From contig SSNU01000060.1 in assembly GCA_012064415.1 (NCBI GenBank), positions 348,719 through 412,718 on the forward strand: a stretch of 64,000 nucleotides of DNA, given 5' to 3'. This stretch comes from Gyrodactylus bullatarudis (Eukaryota; Platyhelminthes; Monogenea; Gyrodactylidea; Gyrodactylidae). Under the pieces are notes generated by a model. It made no database searches and had not been told where the DNA came from. It worked only from the letters and a program-made list of their open reading frames with translations. Both the position numbers and the translations under genes were made by a program. This document shows positions 21,901 to 32,636 of the stretch, piece by piece (the stretch's first letter is position 1; each line of letters begins with the position of its first letter).

Positions 21901-24443
21901 TTTTAAACATGAGGTTCAATAGGAAGTTTTTCTTCTTCACTTATTTCCTATCAAATGAAGGCTTAAACTTGAAAAGTTCAAAAATTATGTCTTACCCTAA
22001 TGATTCATATTAGAGGTGAAAGTTGAAATGATTACTGAATCTGACGCTCTTTCCACTGATGTATCGTATGAATTTATGCGATTTCAAAGTTATTAGACTT
22101 TACTCAAAAGTGTTTTTTTTCACTGAATTTTGATTTACTTAAATCTGATTGGTTCACTAAAATGAAAATGAAATGATTTCTTTGTCTAATCGTGATCCTA
22201 AAACTCAACTTTTGATCACATTCTCACTTTGAAATCAGTAAAGTTCAAAATAAAGGATTTCGGCGTTACTTCAAGATTTGAAATGCGTCATAATTTCTTC
22301 AAGAATTGATTTTTTCCAGAATTTTTTTCTTCTTATCGTAAAAATGGGCCTCGTGATCCAAGTTCCAAAATATCTTGATCAAATTCTTGATGAAAAAATT
22401 GAAAATCAAATAATTCCCATCTTCATATTAGTTATTCATTAATTGAGTGTTCTTTGGGCACAAAATTTATCAAGTATTTTTACTGCTTGAAAATTAGTGA
22501 ATCTTCAATAAATCAGCGGGCCGTAATAATCGGGTTCCTTATCTAATTTTTATTGTAAGAAACTTTTTGTACTACACATTGTGAAAATGAATGCTTGTAA
22601 TGATTGAAGACCCCTGTGTTAAACCAAAACATATCTTCTTGTCATGGTTGGGAAAAAAGGGGATCTACAACTAGAGTTTAAATAAAAAAGAATTTAATTG
22701 TAATCCTAATCAAACTCATAAACTAAATCCTTTCAAATTTGCAAATTAGTTTAGCTATCATACGAGAACATATTTTTGTTTCAAAATCAAGGATGTGATT
22801 AAACTTTTGACTCTGAGTCTTATGATACATCTTTCATGGTTATACAATGAAAAAAATTTATCTCATTAAAAACTGAGCTACATTTGAGAGAATAAGTTTG
22901 AATTATATTGAGAAAACAAAATACAGACAAGTATAGAGTAGAGATAAATAATACTCAAATTTCATTGGTCTATATAATACTCGAATTTTATTGGTAATGG
23001 AGAAAAGTGAAGAAAGTTTGAATGTAAATGACTGTAGTAAACTCTCAAGTTTATATTAACAACCTTTAGCTCGAATAGATAAACATTTTTGTCTAAAATT
23101 TAGGTTTTTAGGTTGAATTGATAGAAATAATAATGTACTAACCTGGATATGTTTTACAGATAAAATCAATTAATCCTTCATCAAATGCCGCAATGATAGC
23201 TCCACCAACTGGAACCATGAGATTTTTATCGCAACTCTGAACAGTGACAAAGTCTATCAGTGGTTCATCTTCCGATTTGTTATACATCTCCGAGTAACAA
23301 CCATTGATTTTTTGCATAATTTTCGGTGACTGTACTCCGTAGGCATTGTTGACAAGGTGTGGTACAGAATATTTCACACACAACTTTGTTATTCCATTGA
23401 TGCTTGAAAATAAAAATATCTACTTTGTAATTACTATTAAAAGATTGTTTTATTCAAAGCCTGTTTTCTTGGTGAAATTTACCGTATGAGAAAACTTTGA
23501 ATGACAACAGAATTAAACTCGTGAATGTCAATCATGAACTTGGCTTATTGAACATACAAAAATATCGATAATTTATTTATTTATTCATGGGATCAAAATA
23601 AGATTTAAGAATAGAAAATTCTATCCAATTTACTTATCTGGAATTCTGGGGGCAAAACAGGAGGTTGTGGAAATTACAGCAACAACACAATCCGGACCTG
23701 AAGGTAGATCATCGAACTTTTTTGGAATGTTGGGGAAAAACTTTTCCAAATAATCCTTTGGATTATTAAGAGCCATTTCAATCGCTTTTAAATCGGTACA
23801 CAGTTCATCGCCATGCTTATAAACCAAATATAAAACTCATGTTACCTGTAATGGTTCTATTGGGACTGGAATAAGATTGGCAGCAAGTATGGATTTGAAG
23901 CAAGACTTTTGGTCTATCCTAGGCCAGAGGACGTAACAAGCCTTTGAGTTTGGCCTTCGTTTCTTCAGAGCGGAGAGAACCAAATTGATCGACATTCCTG
24001 TGGCCAATGGAGCAAAGATAGCCTTTTTGAGTTTTTGACAGTTGAACCTTATCCAATCGTTCAAGAGATTGTTGGTTAAAATCAGCAGTTGAGATGATCC
24101 AACAGCTTTGGGCTGGTGAGCTGTTAAATCACCAGAACGACCGATTCCATGACTCAAACCAAAATATCGATTACGAACAAGAGAGGAAAATATACGTCCT
24201 TCCCTTTCGCCCATTCCACAAAAGTTGGGAAAGTTATTTGAGTCTAGAAGCGATAAATAATGGAGTAAGAAGAGTATTTCACTTTCCCCATAACCTTTCT
24301 GATTCCAGGAGTGCTATAAATAAATTATAATTTGAACAAACCTCTTTCAAGATAATTGAAAATTTGTTTTTCAGGCCATTATTTCGAGAATCGACAACTT
24401 TAGGATATAGGAGATCATTAAATTCGAATATGTTATTGCTCAT
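18941..24443 (-). CDS. SepSecS: O-phosphoseryl-tRNA(Sec) selenium transferase
   Basis: Six exons read from high to low: 24443-24342, 24313-23846, 23815-23634, 23402-23143, 21080-20792, 19130-18941; all phases close, giving 496 residues (human 501). The PLP-dependent enzyme converts O-phosphoseryl-tRNA(Sec) to Sec-tRNA(Sec) with selenophosphate. Conserved blocks in order: LLDSNNFP with [78 protein letters not shown] with the PLP lysine (Lys310), YPGRASAS and the final VVLPSTM...INVAAGIG. The first two introns are only 28 and 30 nt. The 30-nt one contains an in-frame TGA, so it must be spliced. The last two introns are about 2 kb and hold repeats. It is divergent with syntaxin-5, 108 bp between start codons. 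Confidence 0.95.
19238..19529. repeat. Foldback MITE in SepSecS intron 5
   Basis: Arms of about 68 bp (19238-19305 and 19462-19529) are inverted with only a few mismatches, both including AATAAAGCTTTATT and CGTCGGTT. The 156-bp centre shows no coding frame. Confidence 0.8.
19830..20110 (-). mobile_element. Penelope-like element fragment
   Basis: The minus-strand frame [12 protein letters not shown] ... [13 protein letters not shown] matches the end of the GIY-YIG region (compare NFYILYRQ and LKTAEAFFIKKE at 14204-14644). Just upstream on the same strand, before an internal deletion, is [13 protein letters not shown] sequence. Dead remnant inside SepSecS intron 5. Confidence 0.6.
20157..20482. 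repeat. Large palindrome: head-to-head Penelope-like 5' ends
   Basis: Arms 20157-20293 and 20346-20482 (137 bp) are inverted copies with few mismatches around a 52-bp AT-rich centre. The right-arm sequence recurs at 33299-33436, where it is also fused to a Penelope-like GIY-YIG fragment, so it is part of that element. The arms can be read as protein (for example [13 protein letters not shown]), perhaps its N-terminal region. Confidence 0.75.
20560..20755. repeat. Half of a foldback element
   Basis: The block with GGCATCAAGTCGATATTT, CAGCATGATTTGGATTCC and AATTATAGATACCTAACTTT corresponds to the right arm of the 15796-16505 family, with many changes. It ends about 35 bp before a SepSecS exon. 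Confidence 0.5.
22180..22440. repeat. Half of a foldback element in SepSecS intron 4
   Basis: Matches the right arm of the 15796-16505 family (CTCACTTTGAAATCAGTAAA, GGCCTCGTGATCCAAGTTCC, CTTGATGAAAAAATTG), heavily mutated. The rest of this 2062-nt intron (21081-23142) holds no recognised feature. Confidence 0.5.
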
Positions 24444-24551
24444 AAATTTTAAATTAGTGATTAGTTAAAACACATCAAATATAATGAATTCTAATTTTTT
24501 CAGATTTTTCAAATCAACATTTCAAAACTTTGGAGTTTACGAAACATATTC
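24444..24551. promoter_or_regulatory. Bidirectional promoter, SepSecS / syntaxin-5
   Basis: Only 108 bp separate the SepSecS ATG (minus) from the syntaxin-5 ATG (plus), so both start regions must share it. A TTTTTTCAG tract at 24496-24504 could be a splice acceptor for an upstream syntaxin-5 exon. In that case the syntaxin promoter would lie within or beyond SepSecS exon 1. No TATA or CCAAT box was seen. Confidence 0.5.
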
Positions 24552-25587
24552 ATGGTGATGGATCGGACAAATGAACTCTTATCCTTTATGGACTCTTCGG
24601 ATATGAAAGATAAAACTCCTTTAATAAATCCCCTCCCCATTAACAGTCATAATAATGCCATTCAAAGAACTCAGGAATTTAATAGCCAAGTCAAACAAAT
24701 GGCCAATTTTCTCACTTTAACGTTTACTAAACTTGAAAATCTCACGCAGTTGACGAGAGAATCCACTGTCTCTAATGATAGATTTGGTGAAATACAATCT
24801 CTCATTGGAAATATCAAAAATGATATTGACATCCTGAATAAGGGAATAAATACAATTCAGAGCGCACGAGACACCCCTCGTACTAATAAACAAATGGGAG
24901 AGCACGCGAATTTCATTGTTCAAAAATTACGCAAGGATTTGGCCAGAGTTTCTAATAGTTTCAAGGGTATCCTCGAGAGTAGAACAGCGAATCTGAAGAA
25001 AATGGCAAATCGTCGCAATGTGTATTCAAATTTGAACATGGAGAGTATTCCTTCGACATCAAACTTTCAAGATTTGATGCAAACCTCAGTTTTCTTTGAG
25101 CATGAAAAGAAAGATGATCAAGCGGACGAAGAGTTTCCCGGTAAAATCCAAACTCGTCTTCAACAGCAGATGAGTATCATTGATCAATCGGAGGTCTATT
25201 ACAAGTCCAGAGCAGATACTATGAAAAATATTGAAAGTACCATTGTTGAATTGAGCCAAATTTTTCAAAATCTCGCTACACTGGTGAGTAGTACTCTCTT
25301 TAGTTTAAACTTGATTGTGAGATTCCAAAGTAACTGAAAAGATTAATCTCAGCATCAAGTCTAACCAATAGAGAATTTTGTTAATAATCTTTTTCAAGGT
25401 CCATGAGCAAGATGAAAATATCCAACGTATCGACGGAAATCTCGAGGCTGCCACACTTTCCATTGAAGCAGGTCATTCAGAGTTGACCAAGTATTTGACT
25501 AGCTTAAACTCCAATCGTTGGCTCATGTTGAAGATATTCGCCATACTTTTTGTTTTCTTTTTATTTTTTGTCTTATTCATGGCATAA
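24552..25587 (+). CDS. Stx5: Syntaxin-5, Golgi Qa-SNARE
   Basis: Two exons, 24552-25283 and 25399-25587 (115-nt intron, phase 0), 306 residues. The start MVMDRTNELLSF aligns with the short (Golgi) form of syntaxin-5, whose N-terminus has an RDRTQEF-like motif. An N-terminal helical region (about 35-130) is followed by a charged linker. The SNARE motif (about 210-275) contains YYKSRADTMKNIESTIVEL and the zero-layer glutamine in LVHEQDENIQRID. The C-terminal membrane anchor (NRWLMLKIFAILFVFFLF...) is the last 22 residues. Family role: t-SNARE for ER-to-Golgi and intra-Golgi fusion, partnering GS28, Bet1 and Ykt6. It is convergent with endonuclease G. An AATAAA is present at 25833-25838. Confidence 0.95.
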
Positions 25588-25832
25588 CCTAACCTAGATA
25601 TACTCGACTATATTCCAAGCTAGAGAAGACTCCCTCAAATCTCCTTTGATAAACTACTATTCAACTGTATAGATCTTTTTATGACCAAATTATTGTTTGT
25701 ACAAAATGTCTTTCACAAAATCAAGATTCCGCCAACCTTTTCGGATGAATGGAGAAGGATTATTTCCAGATTAATTTGTACCATTACCTACATAATATTA
25801 TATTACTAAATGTACTAATATTAACAAAGAGG

Positions 25833-25852
25833 AATAAATATATTCCTTTATT
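25833..25852. terminator. Back-to-back polyadenylation signals
   Basis: AATAAA on the plus strand (25833-25838, 246 bp after the syntaxin-5 stop codon) and AATAAA on the minus strand (25852-25847, 77 bp after the endonuclease G stop codon) lie within 20 bp. The two convergent transcripts probably overlap at their 3' ends. Confidence 0.55.
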
Positions 25853-25928
25853 TTTATCTACAAAGTAAGTGTTTAATTCCATTGTGTATGTCCAGTTGAA
25901 TAAAATATTAATGATTATAAAAGGGTGT

Positions 25929-26830
25929 TTATCGGATCCCTGGGAAAACCCTGTAGCCAGCATACTGTTCAATCTTGGAGAGGGGCACTTGATATTGACT
26001 TAGATCAATTTTCTCCTTGGATATATCAATATTGGGAAGGAGCCATGCAACTAGTTCCCACTTGGAGGTTGCCTCCTTCCTGAATGCTACCACCTTGTAA
26101 AAGTGAGTGGGAACAGAAACATTGTTGTCCCCAATAACTTCATAAGTTACATACTTTTTAGAATTGACATTACTATAGAAAATCGAATACGATAAACAAA
26201 GTTATTTAAAGCTCATGTATAAACTAACTGGGGAATGAATAAACTGCCTGTCATTGCATACAAATCATGACTGTGATAGGCCATATTCCTAACATATCTT
26301 TCCAGTTGATTCCAGACGTGACGATTAAATCCATCTCCAACCTGCGGAGCAATATTGGCCAGAATAAATGTTTGATTATACTGATTCTTATTAGTGAAAC
26401 GATGGTTGCCAGCAGCGGCCATGTGTCCTCTGTCATAGCCTGATCTAAAATAGTCTGAATTTCTTGATCTGAACAGTGGATCTTCGCTTAAATCTTCATA
26501 GAATTCGTGTCCTTCGCGACCAATTTTTTCATTATTACTTGATTTAATTTGAGCACTAGGCAAGTGTTCAATGACCCAAGAGGGAATGCGATGCTTTTTA
26601 TCATAGTATGCGACAAAACCCTCGAATACTCTCAATTTATTGTCCTCTGGTATGCCTAAATCCAAGTATTTACGTGCCAGATTTGGCATGAATTGGGTGT
26701 TATCCTGTACAAGTGTCGCACTTTTGACAACAAGGGGTCTTTTAAGATTAGCATCGTAGAAATAACAAGAGAATATCGAGGATAATAAAGCTACTCCAGA
26801 ATACCTTATTAAACTTTCAACTTTGGACAT
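25929..26830 (-). CDS. EndoG: Mitochondrial endonuclease G
   Basis: Two exons, 26830-26229 and 26172-25929 (56-nt intron, phase 2), 281 residues; human EndoG has 297. The N-terminus has a short hydrophobic stretch (YSGVALLSSIFSCYFY) preceded by few charges, as in EndoG leader/anchor regions. The DNA/RNA non-specific nuclease domain follows: VAYYDKKHRIPSWVIEHL, then the catalytic DRGHMAAAGNHR (His136), ILANIAPQVGDGFN, WNQLERYVR. In exon 2 come YVTYEVIGDNNVSVPTHFYK and the terminal QVPLSKIEQYAGYRVFPG. EndoG is preferred over EXOG because of DRGH rather than SRGH and the PTHFYKV block. Family role: intermembrane-space nuclease for mitochondrial DNA maintenance and apoptotic DNA cleavage. It is divergent with the golgin gene (176 bp). 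Confidence 0.92.
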
Positions 26831-27006
26831 AACTAAAACAAATTTTGAAACAAGAATATTATCTTAGAATTGTTAGTTGATGGTGCTTTTTCGAAGAAAT
26901 GTTTTCAGAGTTGAAATCTAAACGAATTCAAAACGCTTCTAAGAAATCCGGATCACTTTCAGTCAAGAGTAAATCTTAATTTTATTGAAAGATTTTTCCT
27001 CCTCCA
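26831..27006. promoter_or_regulatory. Bidirectional promoter, endonuclease G / golgin
   Basis: The 176 bp between the two divergent ATG codons must contain both start regions. No TATA or CCAAT box stands out. Confidence 0.45.
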
Positions 27007-28704
27007 ATGAGTCAATTTATTGTGCATCCCAATCAGAAGTAAGTTTCGTCAACGTGTTACCCCAGCCTTTTATAGAAGTCAGAAAAATCAAATAATTACG
27101 ATACCTTGCTCCAAAAATTGTATGCTATTATTTCTTTTAATACATTTAGAGAAACTCTTGAAAAAGAATTGGAATACAAGCAAAAAATAATCTCAGAACT
27201 CATGGTTCATGTTGACAATAAAACGGAAAAATGTGTAATTCTTCATTTCAACCAGCCTCTATTTCTAGACTGAGTGCAGCATTAAAGAGGAAAAGATTAA
27301 TTCGCTCAATGAGCGAGTCGCAGATCTCAATGAAAAGTTGGACTCTTTTCTTGAGGAAAAGGAATCATTAACCGATTCTCTACTGAAAAAGGACATTGAA
27401 CTCAAGGAGATTGAATACAGAGTCTGTCCCAATACCTTTAAACTTTTAGTGTGAAAAATTGAAATCAGAATCTTCCATAAATAAGGATCTTGTCCAGACT
27501 TATCGAGATAAAATGAGTAGCATGAAAGAAAGAGAGAAATCCTTACATTCCGATAAAGAATCTTTGAATAAAGCCATCGAGGATTTACGCCTAGAACATG
27601 ACCAAGTTCTCAAGTCTGTGACTGTTTTGGAAAAAGAGAAAACTTCGCTCTTACATTTTAACCAGATGCAATTATCAGAGAAGGACTCCTTCATACTTCA
27701 GCTACAAGATGAAATCAGAAATTGGGATGCCAAGTTTACAGACATGATTGAAGAAAAAGAGAATCTTATCAAACAGGACTACTCCAAATCGATAGGCGAG
27801 TTTATCGAGAATCTAGAGGAGAAAGAGAAGAGAATTAAACTATTTGAAAGAAAAGTACTAGATTTGACTAAATGCCTCAATAAAGAGATGAAGGAAAAGT
27901 TGATTATTCAAAAGAATCTTGATGAAATCAAGTGAGTTAACTCACCTCTATCACATCTTTCTTTCAAAGGAATTGATCAGTTTATACTTGCCTTTTCTTT
28001 TATCAATGAAATTTTTACCACAAATTTCATTGAATGCTACTGAAAATTTACTACTATTAATAATAGTTAATTATTTCTACATTGATTAATTACGATTGAT
28101 AAAAACGTTCGAAAACAATAATTTAGAGATGTAAAAAGATATATTTATAACAAAATGTACATCTCTGAAAGTTTCATCAGCTTAACTGCAGTAGTAGAAA
28201 ACTATAAAAGTTTAAAGTGATCATCTCAATTAAACGAACATCTCAGGTAAAGTCTTTACCGTAAAGGAGCCATTCTTTATCAAAAGGTATAAACCTAATC
28301 TTTGTTTCTATATTAGTTTTGAGTTTTTGGTGTTTTTTTCAGCTTACATTATATGCCCATATTCTTTTAGAAAAAGCGAAAAAGATTCAAACTCAATGGG
28401 CAAAGATTATGAAAGCGATGTTGATAGAAATGACTGTGACAGAATTGATTCAAATGCCCTTAAAATGGTCAACATAATGTATTTACGAAGTATCATCCTC
28501 AAGTTACTCCTTGGCAAGCCAGAAGAGGTGAGTTTTATCACATTCCTTGCTATGCAGAAATAATCTCTTCTTTTTTTCAATGAATGTTTCAAGTCAATTC
28601 ATTTGATCAAAGCTGTGGCGGTTATTTTGGAGTTCTCCCACCAAGAAGAATCATCAATTAAACAGTCCATAGAGCAGAAGATGACTTGGCCAACTATTTT
28701 CTAA
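27007..28704 (+). CDS. GRIP-domain golgin, short coiled-coil protein
   Basis: Six exons: 27007-27038, 27150-27234, 27269-27421, 27450-27931, 28371-28527, 28594-28704; phases close to give 339 residues. Residues about 12-250 are nearly continuous coiled coil rich in Glu, Lys and Leu. The C-terminus reads NALKMVNIMYLRSIILKLLL, then LIKAVAVILEFSHQEESSI, matching the GRIP domain with its conserved Tyr and two-helix pattern. GRIP domains bind Arl1-GTP at the trans-Golgi; such golgins tether vesicles. It is shorter than golgin-97 or golgin-245 and could be GCC1-like; which paralogue is not decided. Introns 2 and 3 are 34 and 28 nt. The 28-nt one has an unusual GTCTGT donor, but reading through it hits a stop. 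An AATAAA follows at 28866. Confidence 0.8.
28327..28357 (+). mobile_element. Penelope-like 3' tail insertion in golgin intron 4
   Basis: TTTTTGGTGTTTTTTTCAGC followed by TTACATTATAT matches the 3' tail of the Penelope-like copies at 34738-34790 and 5302-5340. It is a very short 5'-truncated copy, ending about 14 bp before golgin exon 5. Its TTTTTTTCAG could act as a competing splice acceptor, but in the phase required it leads to a stop. Confidence 0.6.
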
Positions 28705-28971
28705 ACGCAGATTCAAAAGCTAGTCCGAATTTCCAGATTCCTATTTTCCACAAACACTGTGTGACTTAACAGGATACATATTCCGTCTTTTCTTTTTAGT
28801 ATTGAATTAAATCCTATTATTCTTTTTTCTTATTTCCGAAAAAAACAACAGAAATTCAGATGAGAAATAAACTCTTTTTTAAAATACATATTAAAATTTT
28901 TTGATAGTGAGGATATAAAATATAAAAAAGTGAAATTGATTGATAAGAAGAAATCTTGGAAAGCATATTAT

Positions 28972-29445
28972 TCAAAGTTCTATAGCCCCAGTATTTTGCC
29001 ATGAACATTCCACAATTTCCTTGATACGAATCTCATATTCACGTTTATTCTCCTGGAATAATTCGGCAGCAACTGTATTGGCAGGAGAATTGGGATTTGG
29101 ATCGCTAAGAAGGGATTGTAATGATGTGAGGACAGCACCAATATCATAAGAAGATGACCACATATTTTGCAGGATGTCGAGACAAATACTCCCATCAGCA
29201 TAGACATTCGGATGAAACATTTTTGAGGTAAATTTTACAGTGGGAGGAACATTTGGATAGCTCTCAGTGAATTCCATTCTTAGCTGAAAGACACCATCTT
29301 GAAAAGCTGTTCCATCGGCACCCAAAATTACGGCCTTCCAATTCATGATGTTATCGTCATGAGGGACTGCATAAACACCTGGAGGTGGATCATTTTGAAG
29401 CACTCTAAAGTCATTCATGAGCCTTCTTCTTGCTTTTGTAGACAT
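28972..29445 (-). CDS. UBE2A: Rad6/UBE2A-type ubiquitin-conjugating enzyme E2
   Basis: Single exon, 157 residues (human UBE2A 152). It opens [20 protein letters not shown], typical of Rad6, then [18 protein letters not shown] (HPN motif), the active site [10 protein letters not shown] with Cys88 at the same position as in human, and [19 protein letters not shown]. Family role: with Rad18-type E3s it monoubiquitinates PCNA, and with Bre1 histone H2B. The N-terminal half has many substitutions compared with the near-invariant animal proteins (for example [13 protein letters not shown]). That is odd for this family: either a fast lineage or a diverged paralogue. The lack of introns could mean a retrocopy, but the frame is intact. 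It is convergent with the golgin gene. Confidence 0.88.
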   Translation of the reverse strand: MSTKARRRLMNDFRVLQNDPPPGVYAVPHDDNIMNWKAVILGADGTAFQDGVFQLRMEFTESYPNVPPTVKFTSKMFHPNVYADGSICLDILQNMWSSSYDIGAVLTSLQSLLSDPNPNSPANTVAAELFQENKREYEIRIKEIVECSWQNTGAIEL

Positions 29446-29589
29446 TTTTTCTTAATTTTTTTGAATTGAGTATTCAGTTAAACACAGATCATATCAATAT
29501 CTATGCGTTTTTTAATTCTATAAGTAGAATTTAAAAAAATTAAATTTAATTAGAGTTATTATAATAAGTGAGTAATAACTCTGAGTAAT

Positions 29590-30631
29590 TTATATATGAG
29601 ATTTTTATTTGAAAAAGTTAGTAAAATACTCACTAACTTATCATGATTAAAGCATTAATACTCCCTTATCTTGATTATGGATCAGGAATTCTTTGCGATA
29701 TCCCTGTCGGAACATAAAAAAAAATTTGGAACGCATTCAATTCATCTACCTTAGATCATGCTTTGGTCCTCCACCTTATAAAGACTTACTTGATCGTGCA
29801 AAAGTCTTTCCTCTCTGGCTTAGACGCATCTCTGCCTCAGCTTTCCTGTACTCTAAATAAGCTCCTCAACCGAATGGTCGTTACAACTTGCGTTCAACAA
29901 GGGGATATACTCCATACTGCTCAATGTTCTTCTACCCCTTCGTACGAGATTTCAGATTAACTTCTCTAACTTTAAAGACAAAAACGTTGCCTATATCTGT
30001 TCATATTTATTATCATTTGTACCAGATAATCATAATATGCTTATTAATTATTTCAAATAAAAAAATCTAGTATATATATATATATATGATTATCTTGAAC
30101 ATAAATTGAAACAATAGGAATTATTTAGGTTTTTAAAAACATCAAAATTAAGTTGATATCTGTGGGATTACAAGGGATGAAGCGTTCTAAGAAGGATTGT
30201 GAAATCTCTAGATGAGCGAAGGTGGTTGATTTGAATTGGTGTAAAAAATTTAAAAGATTTATTTGTGTTGAAATTTAATTTGTTTAATGAATGAACGAGA
30301 GACCGGGATTGCTTTGCGGGGTATTTGAATTAAGAGTTCTTAGCAATTGTTCCGGCAGGGAGGTTGGAGAGGAGGGAGGCTACACTCTCAGTCCAGATAG
30401 GGTAGTATGCACTGCTTAAAAAGGAGTAACCGCAGACTGGAGGAGTGCAAAATTTTTCTAAGAAAATATGATTCTTAACGTTTTGAGAATAGAAGTGGCA
30501 TGAATCGAGGTGTCAAGTTTATTGGAGTAGTTTAGTCCCAAGTCCTGAATTTGAGATACAATCAAGGGAATGAGGTCCGGCGTTAATGTAATAGTGGGAG
30601 ATAGGCAGAGAATTTTCGTTTTAACACGATT
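29590..30631 (-). mobile_element. Non-LTR retroelement copy, interrupted
   Basis: The segments 29595-29630, 30088-30240 and 30345-30631 match the copy at 36672-37309 (shared GATTTTTATTTGAAAAAGTT, GGGATGAAGCGTT and a 287-bp near-identical block). On the minus strand the block encodes post-reverse-transcriptase sequence ([16 protein letters not shown]). The left part is split by a plus-strand insertion (29636-30087), and 30240-30345 is unrelated to the other copy. Confidence 0.7.
29636..30087 (+). mobile_element. Non-LTR retroelement 3' fragment, nested
   Basis: Plus-strand pieces of frame read LERIQFIYLRSCFGPPPYKD and KVFPLWLRRISA, then a tail with NLRSTRGYTPYCSMFFYP, ending in an (AT)n microsatellite at 30070-30087. 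Stops and frameshifts are present. It interrupts the minus-strand element 29590-30631. Confidence 0.7.
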
Positions 30632-31609
30632 TCATTATTAAATTTTTAAAATAATCTATTCAAAGAGATACCACTGATGATCCTTAGAGAAATGCGCATT
30701 TGGTTTTAAATATATCTTCTTATATAATTCCGAAATAATCTATTATTGAATAATAATTATTTTGGCTGAATTAAAATTTTAATATTTAATATCTACCCTA
30801 CTAATTAGTAAACTAATAATAATTTCATCTATTTATTTCTCATAGAGGTTTTTCACAAAAAGTTACTGTCAGTAACTATATAAAAACATTACCCATGTTT
30901 GTGTTTTTTTACTTTTAATCTGATATCAAAATCTCCCTTTTTATTTATAAATATTTCCTATAGGAATTTTCTTACACTTGTTACATTGAGTATATACCCT
31001 TGGGGGAACTATCAGCATCCGAAATTGACATATATCTTGATGTGGTATCACATGTTTCCATGTGAATCTAATTTCTCGTAAATTGTAGCAAAATAACATT
31101 CTTCGTTTACTTGGCGTCTAACTGCTTACAATTCCATTAAGACATAATAATTAGATAATTTAAATCATTAACGTGAAATTTGGTTTATATGTACATTTAA
31201 AATCCCAGGTTGCTGTGACTGTCAAATGGTTAGATAAAAATCTATAAAATTCCAACAACATGCATATAGTTAATTACAGGGCCTAATTATTGCAAATGGA
31301 GTCCTTAGAAAGCCAGAGCTTGTCCTTCCATCTAAGTAATACTTGGATAATAATATGGAATCTCTAATAAAACTGTGAAAGTTGGCGAGTTAATACCTTT
31401 TTACTATATTACATGTAACTTGAGGCTTGGTTGAATTAACATGAAAATTATTTGCTGGGAAAGGCAATTCCTTTTATGCAATATTTTATGATGTTGGCCC
31501 TAATATTGGCTACGTACGTAGTATGCACCCAAAGTCATGGTTGATTTATCAGTATGTGTAAAAATATAACCCTTTTCAACTCCAGATCAACTCCAAGGGA
31601 TTTTTTTTG
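30632..31609. other. Intergenic, little recognised
   Basis: At 30655-30710 a block with GATGATCCTTAGAGAAATGC recurs inverted at 34575-34630, so both are copies of a dispersed repeat. No gene was seen. Confidence 0.4.
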
Positions 31610-32172
31610 TTACTAATTTTACTATTTTAAAATTATCCAAATCTCCAATTCTTAGACTTAAAGCTTATAAATCCCTTGTCTTACCACTAATTGACTACAA
31701 TTCAACCTTTCTTGTTAACTTAACTTATTCTCAGGCTCGAGAAATCGAAAGAATCCAAAGTAGTTTTCTATATTGGCTCTTTCCCTTCCTAGAATCCTAT
31801 AATTCTCGGAATTTAGCCTCTGGTCTTCAACCTCTTTGGGTTAGAAGATATGCTTTTATTGTTAAACAAATTGCACTAATCTATATTCAATTAAATGCAT
31901 TATGACCCACATAAGATCTAAAATTGACTATACTAAAACACTTTTGTATCCAGATCTTCATTATTGAGTTGCCACCAGAATAATTTTTGATTTAAATTTT
32001 CAGATTCAATTTATCACATTCATCTACAAAGACTCCAAGATTTTAATTATTCATTATTTTATTTTACAGACTTTAACGAGATTCACAATGTATTTAGACT
32101 TTATTTATTTTTGTACATATTTTATCTTGAATTTCCTTTAAATACAGAACTGATTTCTAACAAAAAAAAAAA
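31610..32172 (+). mobile_element. Non-LTR retrotransposon 3' fragment with poly-A
   Basis: Decayed frame reads LPLIDYNSTFLVNLTYSQAR, IERIQSSFLYWLFPFLESYN and LQPLWVRRYAFIVKQI, then MTHIRSKIDYTKTLLYPDLH, ending in a poly-A run at 32161-32173. Same family as 8400-9120. Confidence 0.75.
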
Positions 32173-32580
32173 ATAGTCAAAAATTTTCTCATGACCTCCT
32201 CTCCGATCGAACATAACTATAATTTTAGGCATCAATCTTTTAAAAATTCCTTTCTTCTCTCCTCTTTCGAATCAATTAATAATAAATTTAAAATCTATGA
32301 ATGTGACAATACTAAGTGTTTATAATTCATTATGAATCACATTCGTCGCAAAATAGACTACACAAAAACTCTCCTTTATCCTGACCTTCATAAGTAACCA
32401 GAATGTTTCATGATTTACTTGTTAGATTTTCTTATTTTTACCATATCTCTTAATGATGAACATTTTATTTACATTTAATATTATTTTCTATATATGCTAC
32501 ATAAATAACCAAAATTATTTATTATACCATTTTGTACATATTACCATTATCTCAATATAGATTTTCATTCACAAAAAAAA
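32173..32580 (+). mobile_element. Second copy of the same non-LTR 3' end
   Basis: Directly downstream and in the same orientation. KIYECDNTKC and MNHIRRKIDYTKTLLYPDLH repeat the end of the previous copy, and it also finishes in an A-run (32573-32581). Highly 5'-truncated. Confidence 0.7.
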
Positions 32581-32636
32581 AATTATTCAATATTAATATA
32601 TAATTAACAAAAATATAGTAATCAGGAAAAGCATTA

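Noticed and set aside
23816..23845. In-frame TGA within SepSecS as a possible selenocysteine codon
   Set aside because: It lies in a 30-nt GT-AG intron. Removing it restores conserved sequence, and family members have no residues there.
24094..24330. Plus-strand frame over SepSecS exon 2
   Set aside because: Shadow of the conserved minus-strand coding exon.
27422..27449. Reading golgin exons 3 and 4 as one exon
   Set aside because: Read-through meets a TGA after ten codons. The GTCTGT donor is unusual, but splicing keeps the coiled coil in frame.
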